DNA of 17,183 bases from CAIPVR01 sp049316905 (GCA_049316905.1 JBMOJH010000075.1:1-17183); one strand, 5' to 3'. Shown: positions 6,328 to 13,705, counted from the first letter of the stretch. Notes: generated from the letters alone by a model not told the origin. Made by a program: numbers and translations.

Positions 6328-7482
6328 TCACCCCCGCATGGTGCGGAACGCGTCCCGGATCTCCCCGATGAACAGCTCCGGCTGCTCGAAGGCGGCGAAG
6401 TGCCCGCCGCGGTCGAGCTCGTTGAAGTGGCGCAGGTCGGGGAACCGCTTCTCGGCCCACCGCCGCGAGGTCCGGAAGATCTCCCGCGGGAAGATCGAGC
6501 ACCCGACCGGCACGGTCACCTCGCGGACGTCGAGGTTCTTGAACGACTCCCAGTAGAGCCGGGCCGACGACGCGCCCGAGTTCGTGAGCCAGTAGAGCAT
6601 GACGTTGTCGAGCAGCCGGTCCTTGGGGATCGCGTCCCACGGCAGGCCCTGGTGGTCGGTCCAGGCCCAGAACTTCTCGACGATCCACGCCATCTGCCCC
6701 GCCGGCGAGTCGGCCAGGCCGTAGCCCAGGGTCTGCGGCCGCGTGGACTGCTGGGTGGAGTACCCGTTGTCCCACTGCTGGTAGTGGTCGAAGGAGGCGA
6801 GCGCGTTCGCCTCGGCCTCGGTCATCGTCCCGAGCGTCTCGGGGTCGGGCAGCACGATCGGCATGTTGAGGTGGATCCCGGCGAGGTGCGCGGGGTGGTC
6901 CATGCCGAGGTGGGCGGTGACCATCGAGCCCCAGTCGCCGCCCTGGGCGCCGAACCGGTCGTAGCCGAGACGCAGCATCAGCTGCTCCCACGCCGCGGCG
7001 ATCCGGGGGATGCCCCATCCGGTGTGCGCCGGCTTGTCGGACCAGGCGTACCCGGGCAGCGACGGGATCACCAGGTGGAAGGCGTCGGCGGGGTCACCGC
7101 CGTGCTCGCGGGGCCGGGTGAGCGGTCCGATCACGTCGAGGAACTCCACCACCGAACCGGGCCAGCCGTGGGTGAGCACCAGCGGGAGGGCGCCCTCCTC
7201 GGGGGACCGCACGTGGAGGAAGTGGATGCCCAGGCCGTCGATCACCGTGCGGAACTGGGGGTACGCGTTGAGCAACGCCTCGGTGGCCCGCCAGTCGTAG
7301 GACTCGATCCAGTGGCGCGTGAGCTCCTGGGCGACGTGCAGCGGGATGCCCTGCTGCCACGGTTCGTCGGTCCCGGCGACGGTCTCCTGCTCGGGCCAGC
7401 GCGTGTGGCGCAGCCGGGCGGTGAGGTCGTCGAGGGCCTCCTGGGACACCTCGACGCGGAAGGGCAGGATCTCGTCGCTCAC
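6328..7482 (-). CDS. Epoxide hydrolase (microsomal/EHN type, alpha/beta hydrolase)
   Basis: This 384-aa protein is a complete epoxide hydrolase of the microsomal/juvenile-hormone type. It has an N-terminal EHN-like domain (about residues 1-110) and an alpha/beta-hydrolase core. The HGWPGS motif (105-110) provides the oxyanion hole. The expected triad is Asp183 (GGDWGS), Glu334 (FPREIF) and His361 (RGGHFAAFEQP), by analogy with mammalian EPHX1. It should hydrolyse an epoxide to a diol through a covalent Asp ester; the substrate is unknown. The frame stays open far upstream, but GTG 7482 is preferred because the EHN domain begins there and a TACCGT hexamer lies 7 nt before it. It is divergent from the Fe-S nuclease pair. 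No signal peptide. Confidence 0.93.
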   Translation of the reverse strand: MSDEILPFRVEVSQEALDDLTARLRHTRWPEQETVAGTDEPWQQGIPLHVAQELTRHWIESYDWRATEALLNAYPQFRTVIDGLGIHFLHVRSPEEGALPLVLTHGWPGSVVEFLDVIGPLTRPREHGGDPADAFHLVIPSLPGYAWSDKPAHTGWGIPRIAAAWEQLMLRLGYDRFGAQGGDWGSMVTAHLGMDHPAHLAGIHLNMPIVLPDPETLGTMTEAEANALASFDHYQQWDNGYSTQQSTRPQTLGYGLADSPAGQMAWIVEKFWAWTDHQGLPWDAIPKDRLLDNVMLYWLTNSGASSARLYWESFKNLDVREVTVPVGCSIFPREIFRTSRRWAEKRFPDLRHFNELDRGGHFAAFEQPELFIGEIRDAFRTMRG

Positions 7483-7489
7483 GGCCCGC

Positions 7490-7495
7490 ACGGTA
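7490..7495 (-). promoter_or_regulatory. -10 hexamer of epoxide hydrolase gene, leaderless
   Basis: On the minus strand TACCGT is followed by 7 nt (gcgggcc) and the GTG start. The hexamer and spacing are the same as at phoD1. Confidence 0.5.
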
Positions 7496-7498
7496 ACG

Positions 7499-7536
7499 GG
7501 TCCCGGCCGTCGGTTCAGCGGGACCGTCGGTCCCGC
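7499..7536. promoter_or_regulatory. Three alternating half-sites between divergent promoters
   Basis: GGTCCCG occurs at 7499-7505, inverted as CGGGACC at 7519-7525, and direct again at 7529-7535. The last two form a perfect 8-bp hairpin, GCGGGACC-gtc-GGTCCCGC (7518-7536). The cluster lies between the putative -10 elements of the epoxide hydrolase (ends 3 nt away) and the nuclease-like gene (GATCCT at 7541-7546, 4 nt away). With genes leaving on both sides it cannot be an ordinary terminator, so a shared operator is the simplest reading. Confidence 0.5.
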
Positions 7537-7552
7537 GTGGGATCCTGCGGAG

Positions 7553-8470
7553 GTGACCGTCGCGCACCAGATCGAGGAGCTCGCGGCCACGTTCCCCGAC
7601 CCGGTCCGGGGCGCGGAGCTGCAGCCCCTGCGCGACCGGCTCGACTCGGCGGCCGAGCGGGCGGTCGCACTGCTCGAGGGGCACTCGGCCGAGGGCGCAC
7701 TCCCGCTGCGCCTGCCCAAGGGTCGGGTGCTCGATCTCCTCACCTGCGAGCGGCTGGCGGTCGCGCGCCACGCAGGGGGCGACCACACGGAGGCTGCGCC
7801 GGTCGCCCTGCTGCGGGGCCAGGCGATGGACCGCTTCGTGCAGCACGAACTGCACGGCGGGCCGGTGGCCGACCCGCTCGAGGACCTTCTGGCGATGGTG
7901 GAGGCCGAGGGCGATCTCGACCTCCACCACGAGCTGTCCGCGGCGGGCGACGCGCTGCAGCTGGGGCCGCTGGCCACCGCGGCGCGCGACTGGGCCGGCA
8001 CCGACCCGGCCTGGTGGCCGCGCACCCAGTCGGCCGCCGCGGTCCACCTGGCCGACGGGCTCGTCCGCTGCGAGGGTCGCATCGACGTGGAGCTCGGCGG
8101 TCCGCTCACCGGGCGGCCGTCGGTGGTGGTGGAGGTGAAGGTCGGCCGGCCGCACTCATCGCACCTGGCGGAGGCCACCCACTACTCGCTCCTGGTCGCG
8201 CTGCGCGACGGCGTCGCCCCGGCGCTGCTCGGCCGCTGGTATCCGGGCAGCTCGCTCGCCCACCAGGTGGTCACGTTCGACACGCTCGACTCCGCGGCCC
8301 GTCGCCTCGCCGACATGATCGTGACGTGGGCGCAGCTGCAGGCGGGGCGCCCAGCGGCGGAGCGGCCCGGCCCGGGATGCGGTTGGTGTCCCGACGCCGA
8401 CCGCTGCGGGTCGTTCCGGCCGCCGCCCGACCCGTTCGAGGTCGACCCGATGGGGGAGGGGGTCACATGA
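7553..8470 (+). CDS. PD-(D/E)XK nuclease-like protein with Cas4/AddB-type Fe-S cysteines
   Basis: This 305-aa soluble protein has the residue pattern of RecB-family nucleases with an iron-sulfur cluster. The catalytic core fits Asp178 (GRID), then Glu194 and Lys196 (VVVEVK), followed by THYSLLV (209-215) in the place of the usual QxxxY helix. One upstream cysteine, Cys65 (LLTCERL), and three near the C-terminus in Cx2Cx5C (Cys276, Cys279, Cys285) match the split four-cysteine cluster of Cas4 and AddB. RGQAMDRF (88-95) sits where the family has its early helical motif. It is shorter than AddB and has no helicase part. GTG 7553 is chosen because the frame upstream overlaps the opposite gene and a weak -10 (GATCCT) lies 6 nt before it. 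Its stop overlaps the next start by 4 nt. No cas gene or helicase is visible nearby, so the role is open. Confidence 0.75.
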   Translation: MTVAHQIEELAATFPDPVRGAELQPLRDRLDSAAERAVALLEGHSAEGALPLRLPKGRVLDLLTCERLAVARHAGGDHTEAAPVALLRGQAMDRFVQHELHGGPVADPLEDLLAMVEAEGDLDLHHELSAAGDALQLGPLATAARDWAGTDPAWWPRTQSAAAVHLADGLVRCEGRIDVELGGPLTGRPSVVVEVKVGRPHSSHLAEATHYSLLVALRDGVAPALLGRWYPGSSLAHQVVTFDTLDSAARRLADMIVTWAQLQAGRPAAERPGPGCGWCPDADRCGSFRPPPDPFEVDPMGEGVT

Positions 8471-9327
8471 CCGGTGCCCCTGCCGACGACGAGGCCCGCC
8501 GGGAGCTTGCGCGGTGGGCCACGGTCCGCCTCGACGAGGCGCTCGAGCTCACCATGGGCGATGCCGGCCGCGCCACGGGTTCGCGTCCCCGTGACGGCTC
8601 GGGCTGGTTCGACGTGTCGGGCCACGACCTCACCACGCCGTGTCCGGCCCGCTGGTCCGTGGGTGGTGACGACTTCGTGATGACCGCGCGCACCGTGGCC
8701 GGCGCGCTGGGGCGCCTGGCGTTGCGGGAGCGGCGTGAGGGGGAACCGCCCGGCGTGGCGGTCGACCGGGTGGCGGGTGACCTGTTCGCCGTCGAGCCCG
8801 ACGCGTTCTACCTCGACTGGTACGAAGGCCTCGACCGTTCGGGTCGTGCGGCGGTGCAGGCCGCGGCCACCACCTGGGCGGTCGGCGCACTCGCCGCCGT
8901 GCGGGGCCGCTCGCTGAGGTGGCAGCCCGTGCGCCGCAGCTGGAACGTGCCGGGGCGTGCGATGCGCCTGCGCGGCGGGTGCGACGCGCTCGACCGGGTG
9001 GCCCGCCCCGAGGTGCTCGTCGCGATCACCAACCGCGCGCTGGCAGATCCGTCGCTCGAGGTCCGCGCCGGGTTCGAGGCCCTCGTCGACGGCGTGTCGC
9101 GGCGCCAGATGGTCGACCGGGTGCGGATGGGGTCCGCCGCCGCGGCCGGCACCCGGGCGTACCCGGTCACCGAGCAGCTCCTCGAGGCGGCGGTCGTTCG
9201 GGTGGCCGAGCTGGCGGCCTACCGGGCCGTGCCCGCCGCGGCACCCACGGTGCCGGGCCAGTGGTGCCGGGACTGCCCGCAGCTCGAGATCTGTCCGGAG
9301 GGCACGGCCCGGGTCGCCCCCGCCTGA
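8467..9327 (+). CDS. Fe-S protein, apparent catalytically dead paralogue of the upstream nuclease
   Basis: This 286-aa protein begins in an ATGA overlap with the upstream gene. It repeats that gene's layout: an early cysteine (Cys59, TTPCPARW), a helical RTVAGALGRL segment, a central GGCDALD (Asp173), and a C-terminal Cx2Cx5C (Cys267, Cys270, Cys276). Where the partner has VVVEVK, this one reads VLVAITN (183-189), so both the Glu and Lys of the PD-(D/E)XK site appear lost while the four cluster cysteines remain. I infer a non-catalytic, Fe-S-binding partner that may form a heterodimer with the upstream protein, as in other nuclease pairs with one inactive subunit. The homology is judged by eye. 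The frame is open far upstream, but the coupling and the end of the first gene fix this start. Confidence 0.7.
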   Translation: MTGAPADDEARRELARWATVRLDEALELTMGDAGRATGSRPRDGSGWFDVSGHDLTTPCPARWSVGGDDFVMTARTVAGALGRLALRERREGEPPGVAVDRVAGDLFAVEPDAFYLDWYEGLDRSGRAAVQAAATTWAVGALAAVRGRSLRWQPVRRSWNVPGRAMRLRGGCDALDRVARPEVLVAITNRALADPSLEVRAGFEALVDGVSRRQMVDRVRMGSAAAAGTRAYPVTEQLLEAAVVRVAELAAYRAVPAAAPTVPGQWCRDCPQLEICPEGTARVAPA

Positions 9328-9338
9328 GATCGAACGGG

Positions 9339-9371
9339 GTTCAGTCCCCGGCAAGCGGGGGTTCACCTCGC
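9339..9371 (+). promoter_or_regulatory. PHO-box-like repeats upstream of phoD1
   Basis: GTTCAGTCCCC (9339-9349) and GTTCACCTCGC (9361-9371) are separated by one 11-nt unit, so the GTTCA cores are exactly 22 nt apart. Streptomyces PhoP boxes are 11-nt direct repeats with the core GTTCACC. The second unit ends 5 nt before the -10 hexamer, so it covers the -35 position as expected for an activated promoter. Only one of the units carries the full GTTCACC. Confidence 0.5.
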
Positions 9372-9376
9372 ACGGG

Positions 9377-9382
9377 TACCGT
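9377..9382 (+). promoter_or_regulatory. -10 hexamer of phoD1, leaderless
   Basis: TACCGT is followed by 7 nt (cgtcggg) and the ATG at 9390. No Shine-Dalgarno sequence precedes this ATG. Confidence 0.5.
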
Positions 9383-9389
9383 CGTCGGG

Positions 9390-10949
9390 ATGCAACGGCG
9401 GACGTTCCTCGCCTCGCTGGCGGCCGCCGGCGCGGCTGCCGCGGCGGCGGGCTGCGCCCCACGGCCCCGGCCCGACTACCCGGCGCAGTCGGGCCTGGCC
9501 TTCGAGGGCACGGGGCCGTACCCGGCGGGCGTGGGCTCCGGTGATCCGACGCCGAACTCGGTGCTGCTGTGGACCCGGGTGCACCCCGAGCGGGACCGCG
9601 GCGACGGGGTCCCGGTGCGGGTCCAGCTCGCGACCACCCCCTCGTTCGCGTCCGTCCTGTTCGATGCCACGGTGACGGCGACCGCCGCCCGGGACCACTG
9701 CGTGACCGTCGACGCCACCGGCCTGGAGCCGGGCCGGACCTACTGGTACCGGTTCACCGCGGACGGCGTCACGAGCCCCACCGGTCGCACGCGCACCGCG
9801 CCGATCGGTCCGCTCGACCACCTCCGCGTGGCGGCGTTCAGCTGCCAGCGCTGGACCCACGGGTACTTCAGCGCGCATGCCGACCTCGCGGCGATGGCCG
9901 AGGACCCGGACACCGACGTCGACCTCGTCCTCTGCCTCGGCGACTACGTCTACGAGACCGGCTACGCGGACCAGGTGTACGTGCCAGGCCGTGACGACCC
10001 GATCCAGAACGCCGTCACGCAGGAGCAGTTCCGCTCGAAGTACCGGCTGTACCGCTCCGACCCGAATCTCCAGGCGGTCCACGCCGCGTTCCCGATGGTG
10101 AACATCTTCGACAACCACGACGGCCTCAGCGGACCCGGTGACCCCCAGGCCGCCGGTGCGATCGCGGCGTTCTTCGAGCACCTGCCGGTGCGTACCCGCC
10201 TCCCCGGGCGCATCGACCGGTCCCTCCGGTGGGGCGACCTCGCGGAGGTGTTCGTCACCGACCAGCGCAGCTTCCGCGACCCCACCGGTGAGGAGGCCGG
10301 CGTGCTGGGCACCTCGAGCGAGCAGCGGCCCGACATCCTCGACCCGGGCCGCACGATGCTCGGTGCAGATCAGCGGCAGTGGCTCGTGGACGGGCTCACC
10401 GGCTCCTCCGCTCGGTGGAAGGTCCTCGGGAGCCAGCTGATGTTCGCCCCGTTCCGCTCCGTCGGGCGCCTGCCGGGCCAGCCGCGCGGCGCCGGCGTGT
10501 ACCTCAACATGACCCAGTGGGACGGCTACGTCGGCGAGCGGCTCGCGCTGCTCGACGCGCTGGCCGCGAACGGCACGACGGACACCGTCGTGCTCTCCGG
10601 CGACAGCCACTTCTTCGCGGTGTCGGAGGTGTCGCCCGACGTGGACGACCCGTACGCCGTGCCCCGCGTGGTGGAGTTCTCCACCGGGTCGGTGACCTCC
10701 AACAACGCGGACGAGAACAACTACCCGACCGACGACATCACCGGGCCGCTGCTGGCGGGGGCCAACAGCAACTCGCTGCGGTTCTTCGAGTCGGAACGCC
10801 ACGGCTACGTGGTGCTCGACCTCGAACCCGGAGAGCTGCGCGCCGAACTGCGCTCGCCGCCGAACATCCGCGTGCCGGAGTGCCCCGCCGATTCCTTCGC
10901 CCGGTTCCGCGTGGCGGCGGGCACCCAGCGCATCGACCGGGTCTTCTGA
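9390..10949 (+). CDS. phoD: PhoD-family alkaline phosphatase 1 (Tat lipoprotein)
   Basis: This 519-aa protein is a PhoD-type phosphatase, exported folded and releasing phosphate from organic phosphodiesters or monoesters. A Tat signal (RRTFLAS, residues 3-9) runs into a lipobox AAGC (Cys22), so it should be anchored outside. A PhoD_N beta domain starts near GVGSGDP (47-53) and SVLLWTRV (57-64). The metallophosphatase domain shows Cys152 (FSCQRW), GDYVYE (184-189), DNHD (241-244), TDQRSF (290-295) and GDSHFF (404-409). Position 242 is Asn, where the downstream paralogue has Asp. The open frame extends about 470 bases upstream, but ATG 9390 starts the Tat signal. It heads a probable operon with the next gene. 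Confidence 0.92.
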   Translation: MQRRTFLASLAAAGAAAAAAGCAPRPRPDYPAQSGLAFEGTGPYPAGVGSGDPTPNSVLLWTRVHPERDRGDGVPVRVQLATTPSFASVLFDATVTATAARDHCVTVDATGLEPGRTYWYRFTADGVTSPTGRTRTAPIGPLDHLRVAAFSCQRWTHGYFSAHADLAAMAEDPDTDVDLVLCLGDYVYETGYADQVYVPGRDDPIQNAVTQEQFRSKYRLYRSDPNLQAVHAAFPMVNIFDNHDGLSGPGDPQAAGAIAAFFEHLPVRTRLPGRIDRSLRWGDLAEVFVTDQRSFRDPTGEEAGVLGTSSEQRPDILDPGRTMLGADQRQWLVDGLTGSSARWKVLGSQLMFAPFRSVGRLPGQPRGAGVYLNMTQWDGYVGERLALLDALAANGTTDTVVLSGDSHFFAVSEVSPDVDDPYAVPRVVEFSTGSVTSNNADENNYPTDDITGPLLAGANSNSLRFFESERHGYVVLDLEPGELRAELRSPPNIRVPECPADSFARFRVAAGTQRIDRVF

Positions 10950-10968
10950 GACCCGCCCGCCCCTGAAC

Positions 10969-10974
10969 GAGGAG
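10969..10974 (+). promoter_or_regulatory. Shine-Dalgarno of phoD2
   Basis: GAGGAG lies 7 nt before the ATG at 10982 in the 32-nt gap after phoD1. No -10 hexamer is seen in the gap, which supports co-transcription with phoD1. Confidence 0.6.
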
Positions 10975-10981
10975 ACCGACC

Positions 10982-12496
10982 ATGCAGTTCGACCGCCGCA
11001 CCTTCCTGTGGGGCACCGGTGCCGTGGGTCTCGCGCTCGCCGCGCCGTCGCTGGCCGGTTGCGGGGCGCGGCCGCCGGTGGACCGGGAGGGGCCCTTCCG
11101 CCACGGCGTGGCCTCGGGCGACCCCGACGCGGGCTCGGTCCTGCTGTGGACCCGCGTGGACGGGTTGGCGCCGGGTGCCGCGGCGGAGGTGACGTGGGAG
11201 GTGTCGACCCGGCCCGATCTCGCCACCACGGTCGCGACCGGGCGGACGGTGGCCTCGGCCGACCGTGACGGCTGCGTCACCGTGACCGCGGCCGGCCTCG
11301 GCCCGTCGACGACCTACTACTACCGGTTCTCCACCGGCGGCTCGGTGTCGCCGGTGGGCCGCACCCGCACCACCCCGTCGGGACCCACGGCCCGGCTGCG
11401 CCTCGGGGTCGTGTCGTGCTCGAACTATGCGTTCGGGAACTTCCACCTGTACGGCTATCTCGCCGAACGGGCGGACCTCGACGCGATCGTGCACCTCGGT
11501 GACTACACCTACGAGTACGCAACGGCGGGCGCCGGCGAGACCTACGGCGAGTACCGCACGCTCGAGCCGCCGAATGAGACGCGGACGCTCGCGGACTACC
11601 GCACCCGGTACTCGCACTACCGGCTCGACCCGGACCTGCAGGAGTTGCACCGCCAGCACCCGGTGATCCACTGCTGGGACGATCACGAGTTCGCGGACGA
11701 CCCGTTCGTGGGCGGCGCGGCCAACCACCAGCCCGAGGACGGTGACTGGGAGGCCCGCAAGGCCGCCGCCCTGCAGGCCTACTCGGAGTGGATGCCGTCC
11801 CGGCTGCGCGGCAACGAGATCCACCGCAGCGTCGACTTCGGCGACCTCGCCCGGCTGGTGCTGGTGGACCGCCAGCGGAAGTACCTGTTCCCCGGCCCGG
11901 CCGACGGCGACGGCTACCTCGACGAGCCGCAGTTCTCGTGGCTCGACGGCCGCCTGCGTTCGACCAGCTCCCGCTGGTGCGTGCTCGGTCAGGGTTCGGT
12001 GTTCGGGTCGCGCTCGCGTGACATGGCCGGCGGCGGATGGGGCGTGGCGTCACGGAACCGGGTCCACGGCGCCCTCGACGGGGCCACCGGACCGGGTGGC
12101 CGACCGGACCTCGTGGTCATCGGCGGCGACATCCACCAGGCCAACGCGATGGACCTGCCGCGGGTGCCGGGGGTGTACGACCCCGTCACCGGCGCGGGCT
12201 CCGCCGGGGTGGAGCTCGAGTGCGGCTCGATCACCTCCTCGGGCAGCGACTCGCCGATCTCGTCGTTGCAGGAGCGTTGGAACATCGGCTCGTACCGCAC
12301 CTACCTCCTGCTCGACCTCACCCCGGAGCGTGTGCAGGCGGACTTCTGGGGCTTCCCCGACACCGCGAAGTTGTTGCAGCGGGCGAACGGCCACGAGTGG
12401 CTCACCGGCTGGGTCAGCCCCCGGGGCGCGAGCCACCTCACCGCGGTGTCGGCCGCGGCGCCGGACCGCGCCGACGCGCCGCTCCCGGCGCCCTGA
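10982..12496 (+). CDS. phoD: PhoD-family alkaline phosphatase 2 (Tat lipoprotein)
   Basis: This second PhoD-type enzyme, 504 aa, starts 32 nt after the first. It has a Tat signal (DRRTFLWG, residues 4-11) and lipobox LAGC (Cys27). The PhoD_N domain opens with HGVASGDP (41-48) and SVLLWTRV, closely matching phoD1, so the pair probably arose by tandem duplication. The phosphatase domain has Cys146, GDYTYEY (173-179), the canonical DDHEF (233-237), VDRQRKY (295-301) and GGDIHQ (381-386). The two copies differ in their metal motifs, which suggests different substrates or metal use. It converges on the PhoX-like gene. Confidence 0.93.
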   Translation: MQFDRRTFLWGTGAVGLALAAPSLAGCGARPPVDREGPFRHGVASGDPDAGSVLLWTRVDGLAPGAAAEVTWEVSTRPDLATTVATGRTVASADRDGCVTVTAAGLGPSTTYYYRFSTGGSVSPVGRTRTTPSGPTARLRLGVVSCSNYAFGNFHLYGYLAERADLDAIVHLGDYTYEYATAGAGETYGEYRTLEPPNETRTLADYRTRYSHYRLDPDLQELHRQHPVIHCWDDHEFADDPFVGGAANHQPEDGDWEARKAAALQAYSEWMPSRLRGNEIHRSVDFGDLARLVLVDRQRKYLFPGPADGDGYLDEPQFSWLDGRLRSTSSRWCVLGQGSVFGSRSRDMAGGGWGVASRNRVHGALDGATGPGGRPDLVVIGGDIHQANAMDLPRVPGVYDPVTGAGSAGVELECGSITSSGSDSPISSLQERWNIGSYRTYLLLDLTPERVQADFWGFPDTAKLLQRANGHEWLTGWVSPRGASHLTAVSAAAPDRADAPLPAP

Positions 12497-12498
12497 GG

Positions 12499-12511
12499 CG
12501 GCCCGGGGCCG
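12499..12511. terminator. Possible short hairpin between convergent phosphatase genes
   Basis: CGGCC-cgg-GGCCG lies 3 nt after the phoD2 stop and 15 nt from the stop of the minus-strand PhoX-like gene. The stem is only 5 bp and has no T-run, so this is tentative. Direct repeats of CGGTCGA follow it. Confidence 0.25.
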
Positions 12512-12526
12512 GTCGAGCCGGTCGAC

Positions 12527-13690
12527 TCAGGCCGACAGCACCGCGTCGCGGAACGCGGCGAACGGTCCCGTCACCTCGTAGGTGATCCCGAACGTGCCGC
12601 CGCGCTGCGAGCTGAAGTAGAGGCGGGTACCGGTCGGGTCGAACGCGGGGCCCGTGATCTCGGAGCCGTCCTGGCCGACGATTCGCAGGCAGGGCTGGGT
12701 GCGGCCGTCCTTGCCCACCAGCACCAACTCCATGTTCCCGCCGTCCTCGTCGACGTAGAGCGCGTCGCCGGCGGCGATGATGTTGTCCACGCCGGTCAGG
12801 TCGGCGTCCGGCGTGGTGGCGGCGTCGTAGAGGATCCGGATCTTCTCGGCGCTGAGGTCGAGGTCCCAGACCCGGTTGTCGCCCTTGGTCGTGAAGAACA
12901 CGTGGTCGTCCTTGTAGACGGCGCCCTCCCCACCCTTGAACGCCGTGGTCGCCGGGACCTGCTTGCGGGTCGGCGTGTCGAACAGCCCCGGGTTGGGGTT
13001 CGGGACGGGCAGCCACGTGACGGCGCCCTGCGCGTCGACCGAGGCGGCGGTGAGCCGGCCGCGGGAGAGGTCGCCCCAGGTGGCCGGCTCGAACCGGTAG
13101 AAGCGGCCGTCGGGCTTGTCCTCGGTGAGGTACACGACCTTGCGGTCCGGGTCGCAGGCCGCAGCCTCGTGCGAGAACACGCCCATGGCGTCGTGCGCGC
13201 GGTAGGCACCCGTGGCCGGGTCGACCTCCCACACCCGGCCGCCGTCGTACTCCTCGCACGTGAGCCAGGTGCCCCAGGGCGTGGCGCCGCCCGCGCAGTT
13301 CTGGGACGTCTGGCCGAACACGAGGGGCCGTCCGCCGAGCAGTCGCCCGTCGGCCGCGAAGTCGAGCGCACCCACGCCACCGGAGGGGAACTCGCTGTTG
13401 GACACGTAGGTCCAACCGCCCCCGGCGCGGGGGAACACCGCGGCGCCGTCCGGGAAGATGTGCCAGACGTGGCCGTTGGCCTCCATGGGTCGCAGCGACC
13501 GGGCGAGCACCCGGCTGCGGAAGTTGCGCGGCAGCATCACCCCGTTCGCATCGGGGGCCAGCAGCTCGATCGGCTGGGCCTGCGGGCCCGCCGGTGCCGG
13601 CGCTCCGCACGCCGCGGTGAGGAAGGCCAGGCCGGCGGTACCGGCGCCGAGCCCGAGGAACCGGCGGCGGTCGAGTCGAGAGTCGCTCAT
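12527..13690 (-). CDS. PhoX-like (DUF839) Tat-exported phosphatase, lipoprotein
   Basis: This 387-aa protein belongs to the PhoX/DUF839 family of calcium- and iron-dependent alkaline phosphatases with a beta-propeller fold. A Tat motif (RRRFLG, residues 8-13) leads to a lipobox TAAC (Cys28). Family signatures in order are NCAGGATPWGTW (131-142) with CEE (145-147), GVFSHEAAA (170-178), YLTEDK (187-192), FKGGEG (251-256), VDNI (301-304), DEDGGNME (314-321) and SSQRGG (360-365). Cys132 and nearby acidic residues are plausible metal ligands. It is much shorter than Pseudomonas PhoX, closer to the small PhoX-like subgroup, so phosphatase activity is inferred. A tandem PHO-box-like site lies 57 nt upstream, and it converges on phoD2. 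Confidence 0.88.
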   Translation of the reverse strand: MSDSRLDRRRFLGLGAGTAGLAFLTAACGAPAPAGPQAQPIELLAPDANGVMLPRNFRSRVLARSLRPMEANGHVWHIFPDGAAVFPRAGGGWTYVSNSEFPSGGVGALDFAADGRLLGGRPLVFGQTSQNCAGGATPWGTWLTCEEYDGGRVWEVDPATGAYRAHDAMGVFSHEAAACDPDRKVVYLTEDKPDGRFYRFEPATWGDLSRGRLTAASVDAQGAVTWLPVPNPNPGLFDTPTRKQVPATTAFKGGEGAVYKDDHVFFTTKGDNRVWDLDLSAEKIRILYDAATTPDADLTGVDNIIAAGDALYVDEDGGNMELVLVGKDGRTQPCLRIVGQDGSEITGPAFDPTGTRLYFSSQRGGTFGITYEVTGPFAAFRDAVLSA

Positions 13691-13699
13691 GGGCTCGGG

Positions 13700-13705
13700 A
13701 ACGTA
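13700..13705 (-). promoter_or_regulatory. -10 hexamer of PhoX-like gene
   Basis: On the minus strand TACGTT is followed by 9 nt (cccgagccc) and the ATG. The leader would be only a few bases, and there is no Shine-Dalgarno sequence. Confidence 0.4.

Noticed and set aside
6328..8178. Epoxide hydrolase with a 230-residue N-terminal extension
   Set aside because: The extension is antisense to the nuclease-like gene, is Ser/Arg-rich low-complexity sequence, and lies beyond a good -10 and GTG start at 7482.
5227..9327. A 1366-codon open frame on the plus strand
   Set aside because: It runs antisense through the lipoprotein and epoxide hydrolase genes and out of frame with the nuclease-like gene; only its last 286 codons are a real gene. 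Stop codons are rare in such GC-rich DNA.
9751..9757. Single GTTCACC heptamers inside coding sequence (also near 4190 and 6047)
   Set aside because: About two are expected by chance in 17 kb; without an 11-nt partner and inside genes they do not support a PHO box.
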